Source of the DNA: Callorhinus ursinus
Taxonomy: Eukaryota; Chordata; Mammalia; Carnivora; Otariidae
Assembly (NCBI RefSeq): GCF_003265705.1
Contig: NW_020312867.1
Span: 10,701,228 to 10,765,227, forward strand
Reading direction: 5' to 3'
Length of the DNA stretch: 64,000 bases
The notes under the pieces are model-generated. The model did no database searches, had not been told where the DNA came from, and saw nothing but the letters and a program-made list of their open reading frames with translations. Shown one piece after another: positions 35,781 to 48,029 of the stretch; positions within the stretch are counted from its first letter, which is position 1, and every line of letters starts with the position of its first letter. Position numbers and translations under genes: made by a program.

Positions 35781-35999
35781 TAGTGAGGCAATGCCTCATG
35801 GGTGGATTGTGACAAGAGCAGGTAGATTGGCTGCTGTGAACCCCACCCAGCTAAGGGAATCTCTCACCTTCCTTACCTAAAAGTCTAGTCCTATAATTTG
35901 GGTCTCCTCACTCCAAGAACCAGTATTTCTCATTACATCACATTTTCTTTGTACCTCCTAGTACAAGTGACATACAAGCCTATTACCTCCTCCGGCCCC

Positions 36000-38900
36000 T
36001 GAGATCAGATTACCCATTGTGGGTAATGCGAGGAGCGGGGAAGACGGTCCCTAGGTATATTCTGTGGGAATGAAAAGAAAGATGAGAAGTTCCAGGGATA
36101 AACTTAGCTAACCTGACAATTTCTCTGACCCTCAAACAGAGCGGCAAATGCTAATGAGGGAGATTTCCTAACACAGAATTAAAATAGGCCAGTCAACTCG
36201 GAGGAAGTGGCCTATAATCAACTTGAGAGGCCAGGCGGGGTTGCATGACTCCAATCCCAATTAGGGAGGCTAAGACAACTCCTGCTGGGATGTCAACCTT
36301 CCAGCTCACAAATAAGATGGCCCAGAGCCATTTTCCATTTCCTTTCTCCTGGGCCAAGATTCTCTGGAGAAGACAGTGAAGAAAGGAGGATTTCCCTTGA
36401 TAATGATTCCCTGGAGGAATGGATGGTGGAGGAAACAACACCACCAACAACAAAATCCCAAGGATCCCAGGAAAAATATTAGGAAGTGAGACTGGCCTTC
36501 CCCACGTTTGTGTTCTCCGCGCCTTATCCCTCGGGCTCCTACCGATTCTCCCTTCCTCTCTCTTCTGTAGGTTAGTCACTGATTCTTGAATCCTCCACTT
36601 CCCCATTAAAGGTAAAATGGTGATAATAACTGTGCCACGTGCGGATTAAGTGTCTGCAAAAATCCCACTCACCTCCTCCTTTGGGTCCTCCATTGGCTTT
36701 GATTTCTTCCTCGGCAATGCTTTGTAATTTCGTTGTTGACCTGTAGTACCTGGAGATAGGGGCCTTCTTGGGATTTTCAGTGACTGTGACATATCTGTCT
36801 CTTCGTGCCCAGCAGCCGGTGCAGGCCTGGGAGTTTGTTCAGTTGGTGGATGAACGTGGGAATCAACAAATGAAGACAGGAAGGACTGCATACCACTGAG
36901 TGTCACTGAGGTTTCGAATGTATGGGTGCCAACCTTTTGCAAGAGGCAACTAGGGGGGACTTCACACATTCCGGGGAGCCTGGTCTGTTTATGGCAGGAG
37001 AGGGCACCTTTCTCCCAGGAGGAATGCTTCTGGGAGGCACCAGCTGGATCCGGATTACAGTGGTACATGCCCCTGCTCCCAAAAGGGAATAGAAAGGGCC
37101 CAGGGTTGGAATGTGTCTGACATGTTCCTGTAGTTTTTGGATTGGACTCTTCTCTAGGGCCTCAGGACTTTGAAGGAAGGCGGTCACTGGACACTGCAAG
37201 ACCCAGTGACTTCTCTGATCTGGGTAGAAGGCTGCTCTGGGTCTGTACCTACGTAGCAGAGGAGCATCAATGACTCGTTCAGCTAATACCCATTTGAAAT
37301 CATCTGGTCCCACCGACTGGCCACCGAGAGAATACCAGAGATTATGTGAGGAAAGGTTACAAGCAGATTTTTCCCCCCCTTCTTCCTTTTGAAAATCAGA
37401 AGCTAAATGCCGGTGTTTTATAATGGCCTCTTTGAATCCCTCCAGAGATCTGTTCTTTGGTGATTTAGTTAGGATCCTAACCTTGTGTCGTGGGTTGAAT
37501 GGTGGTTCCCCAGAGGATATGTCCACGTCCTAATCCCTGGAAACTGTGAATGTTACCGTCTTTAGAACAAGAGACTGTGCAGTTGTGAGGGAAGGACTTT
37601 GAGACAAGGGGATCATCCCGGATTATCCAGGTGGACCCCACACCCCATGATAAATAGCCAGAGGGAGATGAGACACACATACACAGAGGAGAAAGTGATG
37701 TGAACACGACAGAGGCAGAGAACAGAGCGATGTGACCACAAGCCAGGGAAGGCCAAAGATTGCCATCAGAAGCTGGAAGACGCAAGGAATGGTTCCCCCC
37801 CCCCCCCCGAGCCCTTGGCAGGGGTGTGGCCCTGCCAACATCTTCCCCACTCAGCCGTGGGAGTTAGCACCCAACGGGGCACCAGAGCCTCGCTTTTCTT
37901 CTTTTGCATGATTGAATTGTGACCCAATGGGTTTTTATTAGGAAAGTTTCAGGTATGGTTTTTAGGGGATCTTGCTCTACTTTGGGGGCCTGTTTTTGAC
38001 CCTCAGGTTTACTGTGGTTAGAGAGAACCAGGTCAGTTTAATTAGCTTCTGTCATCCAGGATTCAGCACTGAGGTTCTGACCAATGTGTGTGAAATTAGT
38101 AACAGCTCAGGTAACCAGGGCTCACATGCACCCAAACGAATTCTCAATTCTTCTACGAATAGCTTGCTGGTCTTCTCTGGGTTTAGGGAAATCTTTAATT
38201 ATAGTTACTAATTCAGTTCTGGTTACTTAATAACTGGTTGTTATTAAGTTCTGGTTAATTAATTAATTCTCCAATTATTTGCATACCTGGCTCATGCAGG
38301 CATGAAATCTTTAGAGGTGACTGGCATTCAAGGATCTTAGGAGTGGTTGGGGAAAGCATAGGGTCTGGACAGGGGAGGAGGAGGGAGGAGTAACTGGAGG
38401 CGTGGAGGGGGAGCAGTGGAAGGCTCAGGGGGAAGAGGCAGGGCTGCATCTAGGGAAGTAACTGGAGGACAAGGAGGGGGAATATGACGGGCAACTAGTT
38501 TAGTTTGCTGTTACTTAAGTTTTCCAATTGCTCATTAGCTTTGGTCAAAGAATCTTTCAGTGAAACCATTTTTAAATCAGAATTTCCTTTGGGGACCTCT
38601 GCACACTGATCAAAATATCTTCCTTCTTCCTTTTGTTTTCTGAAGTGTCTCTCAAATGAACAATTTTGTGCAAGTCACGTGTTCCCTGGAGTGGCCACTG
38701 AAGGTCCAAATGGTCCTTGGTGAAGTTAGGCCATTTAGAAAGACAGGCACAAGAATTTGGATTCAAATGAGAATAATCTGTCAGAGGCAGGAGTTTTTCC
38801 TGGAGGAGGAGAGGACTTGGATGACCCGCGAGAACTGGCAATGGTCTGTAGAAAGGTGATGCTTTGACACACCTTGTGTCTTTAGGACCTCAGCCTGACA

Positions 38901-39490
38901 GGGGCTGTCTCCAAATGCAGACCTGACAATTTGCACTCACTCCCTATGGAAGATCAGAGAGAAGACTCTCTCTGGACGAGGTATTGAGATGGAAGAAGAA
39001 CCTCATCCAGCTTCACTGGTGACCCACAGCAGGTTGTCTGAATGGATTCCAGTGCAGTGAGAATGACAAACTCACTGCTCTAGGAGGCTGGCTTGATCTA
39101 CAGCCTACAGGGGGCCTCTGCCTGTGTTCTGCCCTGTGATTCTCTGTCTGGTGACCAATAATTTTGACAGAACAGCACCAAATGGAAGCATAAATGAGAA
39201 CAAAAGATGAAGAGGAATGGCCCCGTTCCACCAAGGATGCAAACAAAGGAGACCCAATCAAAAAAATCTGGGCACTAAACCGATAATAAGGAGCTAAGGA
39301 CTCACTGCAAAGGGAGGGGAATTTGGACTAAGTGCTGGCTTACCCCGCTGGTGTGGATTTGACAAGTCATGATTTGCAAGGCACAGAGGGCTCACATGTT
39401 GTCTGCACCTGGCGGAAGGCTGGGGTCTGCAGGATGGGCAGTGAAGACTGTGTCTTGTTGGGCCCTCCAGGAATACTGTGGACATAGGTG
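36000..39490 (-). mobile_element. Degenerate class-I (gammaretrovirus-like) endogenous retrovirus, gag region
   Basis: Read on the minus strand, successive broken frames resemble an ancient retroviral gag. Near 38640-38840 there is a matrix-like patch with two spaced Trp-Pro pairs. A proline-rich stretch lies around 38260-38450, and a capsid-like patch at about 38000-38220. Stops and frameshifts break every segment. An MLT1 LTR at 37487-37840 splits it. The open frame at 36903-37526 may be its continuation but I cannot assign it. No pol or env domain was recognised. Known of the family: such copies are inert. It could also be a non-coding repeat misread. Confidence 0.45.
37487..37840 (+). repeat. 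MLT1 (ERVL-MaLR) LTR inserted in the retroviral remnant
   Basis: It begins gtcgtgggttgaatggtggttcccc, continues cacgtcctaatccctggaaactgtgaatgttacc and shows gattatccaggtggaccc, all typical of MLT1. A C14 run interrupts it near 37796. Confidence 0.8.
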
Positions 39491-40330
39491 AAGACCTCCT
39501 AGATGAGAACCAGCAGAGGCTGTTTACTCAGAGCCTGTTGCAACAAGGGAGTCGCCACATTACTTGCACTTGTCAGGGACTTAGAGGCAGGCAGGGAGTG
39601 GGAAGGTGTTCCAGCACAAAGAGAAAGGAAGGCTTCAGGTGTGCTGTGATTGGAGGTTGTTGGCACAGGGACACTGGAGGGAGACTGACTACAAGAGGGA
39701 GCATCTTATGTGATTAGTGGGGCAGCATCTTTGCCTTTATCTGGTGGGTCCTGCGTTGGAAGAAGGTACATGAAATCAAGAGGCTGGAAGTCATTGAACA
39801 ATTCCTGGCCATTCCAGATCCCTTGCAGTGAGCATTTGGCTTCCTGGGCTGGCTGCTATAGATTGTGGGTAAGAGTTCTACCATCATATATGGTCTGGCC
39901 ATTGTCCATGTGTATATTCAGGTTATCAGGAGATATTGGTGTCTTGCCCCAGCAAGTTCACAGCATGGGTAAGGAAATCAGATGTACATTGAAGGATAAG
40001 ACTATTTGAGCCTGGAATCAGGGGGTTCCTCTGAGGCCAGGTGGAGGGGTCGGGCTGTGGGCAGGTGGCTGGTCAGAGCAGGCTGCCGGGGTTGGCCAAT
40101 GGCTTCCTTCTGAGAGTAGGTTACCAGTGTAAGGCTGACCCAAGGATACTGGCCTTATCTCTGACCAGCCCCGATTTAAGCTCTTCCTACTTTTTAAACA
40201 TTTCCTTTGGCATTAAGAGATCTTCCCCAGCTGTACCTGGTACCTTTGGGGGGAGTACTTTTAGGTATATTCTAAGGTTGGGGAGGAAGTGGTATGGTTT
40301 TGATAATAGGGGGCCAAGGTGAAATTACAG
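39490..40330 (-). repeat. Possible LTR of the retroviral remnant
   Basis: On the minus strand this lies just 5' of the gag-like region. It ends with a gagtaaacagcctctgctgg-like sequence, reminiscent of an LTR R/U5 end. There is no matching second LTR in the window, so the call is tentative. Confidence 0.3.
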
Positions 40331-40729
40331 CCTGCAGTCTCTCCCTGCTGTGTGGGAAACGCATTGTCACACCTGCACACAAAGATGCTTTGACAGTCAC
40401 ATCCTCTGACAAGCCAGAGCTGCCCAGTGCCATTGTGTTAAGAATCAAGATGCTGTGATGCCAAAGATTTCCCAGGTGGGGAGGGGTGAGGAGATGGTGG
40501 GAATTATAGGGGCTTTGTTCCTTTCTTGCGCTATTTAATGCATTTCCTTCCCCTTGAAGGCTGGCTCTAGGAGTAACTATAATTCCTAATCTCCAGTTAT
40601 TGCGAATCTAGGGTGACTGAATGGGGGCCACAAGATTCTGCCAACAAAACCTCACTTACTGGTTCGCCACAGTGCCTGAAAGGCCATGTCCTGGCTCCAC
40701 TCTTGGGTTGATCATTGCCTCCCATTTCC

Positions 40730-41160
40730 CCATTCATTCATTCACAAATATTTATTACAAGTGTGCACTATACATCAAGCACTTTGCTGGGCAGGGGGGT
40801 AAAATGTTGAGTAAGATATAGCCTTGACTTCCCTGGATACTGTAGTCTATCATGGGAGATAGGTGATAAAACACAAAAATGCAATGAGTCTAGTGCAATG
40901 AGAAACACACACAGGGAACTGTGCAAGGACAGTGCAGGGCACTGGGCAATGTAGGTGGAGTGGTGAGGTCAAGTGCCTCCAAGAGGATGCCATTTCAACT
41001 GAGACTGGATTTTTAGAAATACCGAGTTCATGAAGAATAGACAAATGTACCTCAGGCAGAAGAAAAGCGTGTAGAAATTTCTCAGGCCAGGACAATTTTG
41101 GCATGCCTGCCACCAATTTGGTGAGCTTAGAGTACAGAGAATGAGGATTGAGGGCATGAG
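40730..41160 (-). mobile_element. L2 3' segment
   Basis: Reverse L2 from its terminus: ttcattcattcacaaatatttatt, catcaagcactttgctgggc, ggagataggtgataaaacac, then aagaggatgccatttcaactgagac. Bases 40331-40729 are unique. Confidence 0.85.
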
Positions 41161-41269
41161 TTGCAGCTACAGAGGAAGCTGGGGGCCACAGAGATGCGGA
41201 GAGGTGTCTACATTTAATCCCAATGGAATATTTGAGTCAATGGAATATTTTCCAGGAAAATTCTTATTA

Positions 41270-41760
41270 AAGCATAAGGTGTGGAGAGAGAACTGCATAA
41301 ATCATGGGTAAATGGCTTGCCAAATTTTCATAAAGTAAACACACTTGTGTAACCATCACCCAGATGAAGAAATAGTATGTTACCCCTACTCCTGTCCCAT
41401 GGGAGGCTGCCAGTGGGCATCTGGACCTTCCCAACTGCCTGGTCCTTGTGTGGTTCTTGGTCAGGAGCTCCTGCAGGATTGTCACTGTTCCTTAGGGTCC
41501 TCCCCTGGGCTGATGACATGGTTCATGTTTGCCTCTTTCACTAGACTTGAGGCTGTTTGAGGGCAGGGACAATATCTGTTCTGTTCACCCTTGGGTCCCC
41601 ACTCTGGGCTTGGGTCATTTGTCATGACTGACCCACTGACCATCCAAGGTAGAGGCCACTATTTAGACTGTGAAAACCCCCCTAACTCCTAGGCAGTCAC
41701 TCCCTATTCCCCCACAATCACCCTCCCCCATCCTGGGGAATTGCTCACCTACTTTTTTAT
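41270..41760 (-). mobile_element. Ancient L1 3' UTR, part 1
   Basis: The phrase gtgtaaccatcacccagatgaagaaatagtatgttacccc is reverse-complement L1 3' text. The element continues after the SINE at 41761 and again to about 43430. Confidence 0.6.
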
Positions 41761-41979
41761 TTCTTAAGATTTATTTATTTATTTATTTATTTGAGAGAGA
41801 GGGAGAGAGAGAGAGAGAGTGGGGAGAGGAGCAGAGGGGCAGAGGGAGAGAATCCTCAAGCAGACTTCCCACTAAGCACAGAGTCTTCTCCAGAGGGCTC
41901 CATCCCAGGACCCTGAGATCATGACCTGAGCTGAAATCACGAGTTGGACACATAACAGACTGAGCCACCCAGGTGCCCG
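41761..41979 (-). mobile_element. CanSINE in L1
   Basis: Full reverse-orientation SINE with a long ttta tail. Flanks acctactttttta and atctactttttat look like a diverged duplication. Confidence 0.93.
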
Positions 41980-42957
41980 TCATCTACTTTTTATCTCTAT
42001 AGATTTTGTCTCTTCTGAACATTTCATTAAAATGGAATCATGGGATTGACTCCTTTCGTTTAACATAGTATTTTAAAGATCCATCCGTGTTTTGGTATGT
42101 TTCAGTACTTCACTCCTTTTGTGGCCGAACATCATTTCACTCCATTTAAAGACACTGATTTAAAGTCTTTTCCGATAAGTTCATCATCTGGGGTTCCTCT
42201 GGGGCAGTCACTATTGATTGCCTCTTTTCCTGTGTATGGGTCCAACTTTCCTGTTTCTTTGCATCTCTCATAGTTTTTTTGTTGAAAGCTGTACATTTAA
42301 AATAATACAATATGGCAGGTCTGGAAGTTGAATTCTATCCCCATCCCCAGGGTTGGTTTTTATTGCTGTTTGTTGTAGATGCTGTTGTTTGCTTAATGAC
42401 CTTTCTGAACTAATTCGGGGAAAGTCTGTATTCTTTGTCATGTGTGGCCACTGAAGTCTGTGTGGTTAGGTTAGTTGTCAGCTAATGACTGGCCAGAACG
42501 TTTTAAATGCCTGGAAACAATGAGTCTTGCGGTCTTTGCCAAGGGGCTCTAGGTACATGTTGGGGCAGACTTTCAACAGTCAGACCATTGACACCCCTTC
42601 TTAGCCTCCATTTGTGTGTGTAGATCCTTAGAATCAGTCAGAGGTGAGAGCTTAGGGCCTTCTCAGGACTTTCCTGAGCCCTTGCCCAACCAACTGTTAT
42701 TCACCACCCTAAGTAGTGGTAAGTCAAACATTTGCTTTTAATTGTTTTCAGTGTGCCCCCAGGGGAAAAAATCTTTTCACTCGTTTTCACTGGGAAAGTA
42801 CTGATTTAGATCAAAGACAGCTATAGCCTTGTAGGTGGGATCTTCTAAAATTAGACAGGTCAAATAATAATTCTTTAGGACTATGGCTTTGAAAGGGCTC
42901 CAACCCTGTTCTGTTCCTTCTGGTGGCTGCCAGACGGCTACTTTTCGCTGTAGTGTG
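41980..42957 (-). mobile_element. Ancient L1 3' UTR, part 2
   Basis: The text tttaacatagtattttaaagatccatccgtg..cagtacttcactcc follows L1 3' order. The distal part (42180-42850) resembles old L1M 3' sequence. Confidence 0.65.
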
Positions 42958-43179
42958 GGCTGTTACTTTTTTTTTTTTTAAGATTTTTATTTATTTGATA
43001 GAGAGAAACACAGCGAGAGAGGGAACACAAGCAGGGGGAGTGGGAGAGGGAGAAGCAGGCTTCCCGCGGAGCAGGGAGCCCCATGTGGGGCTCGATCCCA
43101 GGACCCTGGGATCATGACCTGAGCCGAAGGCAGAGACTCAACGACTGAGCCACCCAGGTGCCCCAGGCTGTTACTTTTT
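42958..43179 (-). mobile_element. CanSINE with 14-bp target-site duplication
   Basis: Reverse-orientation SINE of the young type (42972-43165). The sequence ggctgttacttttt occurs at 42958-42971 and 43166-43179. Confidence 0.95.
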
Positions 43180-43870
43180 AAAGACTATTTGGAGCCGGAG
43201 AGTGGGGGATGGGATGAGGGCAAGTTACCATGCCACACAGCTCCCTGTTCCTAATGAGATTCAGCTGGTTTTCTTTGAATACGTGCTCTGTTAATAATAA
43301 ACTCGGGTTAATTTGCAGAGTTCTGAAAAAGTTGATTCTGATGATTTTTGCTTTTATAGAGGAGAGAATTTTCAGAGATCCTTACTCTGCCATTTTTGCT
43401 GGTGCCCCCTCCTTGTGATACTCTGCAACGTATTCATCTAGACATTTTTCGATGTTCTTTTTCTGTGTTTCTGTTTTCTGTGCTTTTCTTTTTTTTTTCT
43501 TTAGCGAGTGCACATTATAGGTTGTGTTAGATACTTCACAGGTTGTGTTGTATACTTCCTATTGCGTCACAGTAGGGATTGTGTAATAGCCAGTTGTCAC
43601 ATTCTTAGGATGTTAAAAATCAACTGTGGGTTCAGGAGTTGTCAGCCTGGTCTGTCTGGTACAATTTCCCCACAAACTTCACTTGAAGATTTGTATAGTC
43701 ATTTGCTGCCTAGATTCATTATTTCTTCTGGGGTTGTGAAATTGTGATTTTTCGAAATCTGTCATTCCTTCTGCATTTATGAGCTGTGATTCCTCTATGA
43801 AGAAGAACTTTCATCAATTATTTGGTTATTCTGAAATACACTTTACAAGGAAAAAAGATAGAACTTGATT
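43180..43870 (-). mobile_element. Ancient L1-like text fading to unassigned sequence
   Basis: Bases 43230-43430 (gttctgaaaaagttgattctgatgatttttgc) fit the L1M 3' UTR. The rest, 43440-43870, reads as old repeat but I cannot assign it. Confidence 0.45.
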
Positions 43871-44280
43871 CTTTTGCTTTTTTTTAATTGTGATAATATT
43901 TACAGATAACATAAACCTTTTTTGAACCTGACACGATATTTACCATCTTACCCATTTAAGTGTATGGTTCAGGAGTGATAAGTACATTCATGTTGTTGTG
44001 AAACAGAGATCCAGAGCTGTTTTTTATCTTGCAAATCTGAAACTCTGTACCCATTTGACAACAACTACCCACTCCCCCTTCCCTCAGGCCTTGGTAACCA
44101 CCATTCTACTTCTTATGAATTGGCTGCTTAAGACATCTCACATAAGAGGACTCATCCTGTATTTGTCTTTTTTTGTCTGCCTCATTTCACTTAACATAAT
44201 GTCCTCATTTCAGTTAACATGTCCTCAAGGTTCACCCATGTTCTAGCATGTGACAGGATTTCCTTCTTTTAAAAAAATTG
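43871..44280 (-). mobile_element. L1 3' UTR, left of SINE
   Basis: Reverse-complement L1: gataacataaacctttttt, cattcatgttgttgtgaaacagagatccag, accaccattctacttc and cacttaacataatgtcc. Confidence 0.85.
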
Positions 44281-44466
44281 TTTTTAAAGATTTTATTTAT
44301 TTATTTGAAAGAGAGCATGCAAGAGCACAAGTAGGGGAGAGGGGCAGAGGGAGAAGCAGACTCGCCACTGAGTAGGGAGCCTGATGCGGGGCTCAATCCC
44401 AGGACCCTGAAATCATGATCTTAGCTGAAGGCAGACGCTTAACTGACTGAGCCACCCAGGTGCCCT
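44281..44466 (-). mobile_element. CanSINE splitting an L1
   Basis: Reverse-orientation SINE; the L1 text stops at gatttccttctttt and resumes at ctttcttaaagctgaagactactcc. Confidence 0.93.
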
Positions 44467-44960
44467 CTTTCTTAAAGCTGAAGACTACTCCATTGTATGG
44501 ATATACCACATCGGGTTTATCCACTCGTCTGTTGATAGATAACTGGGTTGCTTCTGTCTCTTAGCTATTATGAATAGTGCTGCTATAAACATGGGTGTGC
44601 AAATATCTCTTCAAGATCCAGCTTTCAGTTCTGTTGGATATATGCCCAGAAGCGGGATTGCTGGATCATATGGTAGTTCTATTTTTAATTCTTTGAGAAA
44701 CTCTCATACCATTTTCCATAGCGGCTGCACCATCTTGCAATCCAACCAACAGTGTGCAAAGGCTCCCATCTTTCTACATCCTCACCAACACTTGTTATTT
44801 TCTTTCTTTTAAATAGTAGCCATCCTAATGGGTGTAATGTGACTATCTCATTGTGGTTTTGATTTGCATTTCTCTGATGTTGATGTGATCATTTTTTTCA
44901 TATGCTTATTGGCCATAGAGGGTTTTTACTTAACTTTGAGTTTATATTTGTATCTCTTTT
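44467..44960 (-). mobile_element. L1 3' UTR, right of SINE
   Basis: A well-preserved reverse-complement L1 segment: ctccattgtatggatataccac, ggatatatgcccagaagcgggattgctggatcatatgg and gcggctgcaccatcttgcaatcc. Confidence 0.9.
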
Positions 44961-45074
44961 ATCGTATGCTGAAAATCAGTTTGATTCCTTATAACCTTAT
45001 CAAAAGTACTTATTTGTTTTAATACATATGTGTGTATATATGTAGTTGTGTGTACATTTCAAGATAACAATACG

Positions 45075-46930
45075 GACTATGGTAGGCAGAATAATCCACC
45101 CCCCACTCCCCAAAGCTGTCTGTGTCCCAATCCCTAGAAACTGAATTTGTTATGTTTCATGGCATGGGAAAATTAAGGTTGCAGATAGAATTGTTTACTA
45201 GTCAGGTGACCTTAAAACAAGGAGAGTATTTTGGGTTATCCGGGTGGACCCAAGGTAGTCCCACGAGTCCTTAAATGGTGAGGAGGGAGGCAGAAGAATC
45301 CAAACCAGAGAGATACCTCATGAGAAAGATTAGACTGGCCATTGCTAGCATTGAAGACAGAAGTGGGCCATGAGTCAAGGAAAAGGGGCAAGCATCTAGA
45401 AGCTGGAAAATGCAAAAGAATAGGTTTCCCCTAGAATCTCCAGAAGGGAATGCAGCCCATGTCAGACCTCTAACCTCTGGAACTGTAAGCTACTAAATTT
45501 GCATTGTTTTAGGCCATGATAATTTATTATAGCGGCACGAAGAAGATCATACAGATTTTGGTGCCTGGACTCATGCTGCTGCTGAAACAAATACCTAAAA
45601 ACGTGGACGTGGCTTTGCCCCTGGGCAATGGCCGGCAGCTGGGAGAGTTTTTAGAGCATGATAAGAAAAAAAAAAAAAAAAAACCAACCCTAGATTTCCC
45701 TGAATAGGTTGTTAATAGAAATACGGATGTGAAGGACTCTGTTAGTGCTGACTCAGAAGGAAGTGAGAAGCAGGGTAATTGCCTCAGAGGGTACCTGAAC
45801 CATCGTGAGCAGACCACTGATAGAAACATGGATATTAAAAGAGCTGTCAGCGAGGCTCAGATGGAAATGAGAAACACGTTCTTGGAAGCTGCTGGAAAGG
45901 GAATCAGCTGAAAGCGCACCAAATTGGGTTGTGCAGTTATGCAGAAAGCAAAACTCGTAAATGATGAATTTAGATATTTAGCTGAGGTTTCCAAGCAGGA
46001 GGTTCAACGTGTGGTGTGCTTTCTTCTTGCTTCTTATAGGGAGATGTAAGAGGAAAGAGCTTGATTGAGAAAGGAGTAAGCAAAAAGGAACCAGAACTTG
46101 AGGACTTGGGCGATTTTCAGTTTATCCAGATTGCAAAAGAAGCTAAAATTAGGAGATTAGCCATCAGGAAACACACTCTGGGAAGAAACTGAAGGGTGTG
46201 GATGGACAACGTTTTGTGAGTGCCTTGGAGGGGTCGCACTGTTCAGACTATCCGGTCATATGGGGCAGGGGGGGCTCCATGAAGGTGTGTGACTCATGGA
46301 CCCCTCAGCTGCCTCAGAAGCCAGGAATAGAGATGAGATTATCCAGGAAATCTTGGTCAGGGAGGCTCTTGTCTAATGAAGCAAATCCCTGAGATAGACC
46401 CAGGAGATCCACAAGGCTCTTGCAAATTTATGCCAGCAGAAACAGTCAGTTTGGACTGAAAGGTACAGAGAAAGGACAAAATGAAAGAAGGCTGCTGGAC
46501 CCTCTCCCCCCACCCCCCAAATTCTACAGGGGAGAAACAAGCTGATAAAACTACTGGACTACAAACATGTGCTATTTTTCATAAAAGAAATAAAAGATGA
46601 TTCCAAGGTGTGGGGCCGTGAACAAGAGAGGGTTATTGTGTTCCCAGACCATGGAACCAAGTGGAGTTTTTCTGGCTGGATTTTGAACTTGCTAGGGACA
46701 TGTGACTCTTTTTTTTCCCCTTCTATTTTCTTCTTCTTTGAACCAAATGTCTATAATTGTTATCCCTGTCCTTGCATTATACTTGAGGAGCAGATAACTT
46801 GCTGCTTGAGTTTCATAGTTCACAGATGGAGGAGAGGAATTGTATCCAGAGGTACAAGTACAAGATGAGAAATTTGTGTTGTTTTAGACCACTAAATTTG
46901 TGGTCATTTGTTACAGCAAGCGATAGGAAA
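45075..46930 (+). mobile_element. ERVL-MaLR provirus remnant (MLT1 LTR, internal region, LTR tail)
   Basis: A 5' MLT1-type LTR (45075-45545) is followed by MaLR internal sequence from about 45550 (ggtgcctggactcatgctgctgctg, aaaaacgtggacgtggctttg). The internal 3' end (ggattttgaacttgctaggg, cagataacttgctgc) runs into a short LTR tail (tttgtgttgttttagaccactaaatttgtgg) near 46870-46930. Most of the 3' LTR is missing. An A18 run lies at 45666-45683. No intact reading frame. Confidence 0.75.
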
Positions 46931-47171
46931 CAAATACTCCAACTTTATTGCCAAAAATGAGACTACTGTGCACAGTTTAAGATTTCTTTGTTGTTCATTT
47001 TGCCTTTAGAATATAGCCCACTAGGGACACATGGTCAAAATACTAGGTTTCTAAGTGATTTGAAATATTTATTTTCTGTATGATTTTTCTGCCAGCCTTA
47101 TATACAGTAAGGTCATTTGTTGAAGCTTCTTTTTTACTTTTAGAGATGCTTTTTTTCCTTTTTGAATTAAC

Positions 47172-47361
47172 TTATTTTTTAAAGTTTTATTTATTTATTT
47201 GAGAGAAAGAGAGAGAGCAAGCAGGGGAAGGGGCAGTGGGAGAGAGAGAAACTCAAACAGACTCCCTGCTGACATGGGGCTCGATCCCATGACCCTGAGA
47301 TCATGACCTGAGCTGAAATCAAGAGTTGGAGGCTTAACTGATTGAGCCACCCAGGCGCCCC
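47172..47361 (-). mobile_element. CanSINE
   Basis: Reverse-orientation SINE with ttatttatttgagag tail and gattgagccacccaggcgccc end. The preceding 46931-47171 has no recognisable element. Confidence 0.93.
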
Positions 47362-47477
47362 CCTTTTTAAAAAAATTATATGAAACATTTATGTGATTCC
47401 AAAATTCCATTCCATCTCTCAAGTTCTCTCTTCCCCCTTCTTGCTAGCCATTTTAAAAATTAGTTTTTGGCTTACCT

Positions 47478-47830
47478 TCTGTGGTGGATGGAATATTTGG
47501 TTACTCCAAAATTCATAGGTTAACATGAATGCAATGGGATGGTATTTGAAGATGGGTCTTTGGGAGGTAATCAGGTCATGAGGTAGGGCTCTAATGATGA
47601 GATTAGTGCCTTTATAACAAGAGACAGGAGAGGTCTTGCTTCCTCCCTCTCTGCTCCACGTGAGGACATATCAAGAAAGAAGCTGTCTACAAGCCAGGAA
47701 GTGGGCTCTCACTAGACGCTGGCTCTACCAACATCTTGATTTTGGACTTTCCAGCTTCCAGAACTGTGAAGAATAAATGCTTGTTGCTTAAGCCACCCAG
47801 TGGATGATGTTTTTGTTAGAAGAGCCTGAA
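47478..47830 (+). repeat. MLT1-type LTR
   Basis: Phrases in order: ctccaaaattcataggttaac, ggtctttgggaggtaatcaggtcatgagg, gatgagattagtgcctttataac, gctgtctacaagccaggaag and gttgcttaagccacccag. Confidence 0.85.
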
Positions 47831-47858
47831 CTAAGGTACCTTTTTTTTGGATAAAAAT

Positions 47859-47905
47859 ACACACCCACCCCCCCCCACCCCCCCCCACGCACGCACACGC
47901 ACACG

Positions 47906-47936
<31 letters not shown>
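47859..47936. repeat. C-rich / (CG)n / (CA)n compound microsatellite
   Basis: Poly(C) segments pass into acgcac and cgcgcgcg, then (AC)n. The alternating purine-pyrimidine run is Z-DNA-prone. Confidence 0.95.
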
Positions 47937-47937
<1 letters not shown>

Positions 47938-48029
47938 CTACCACCATGACACTTTCTTTCCTTTCTTATACATGCATAGCAAACGATACACAGTATCTTG
48001 TAGCTTGCTTCTTTTTTTTTAAACATAAA

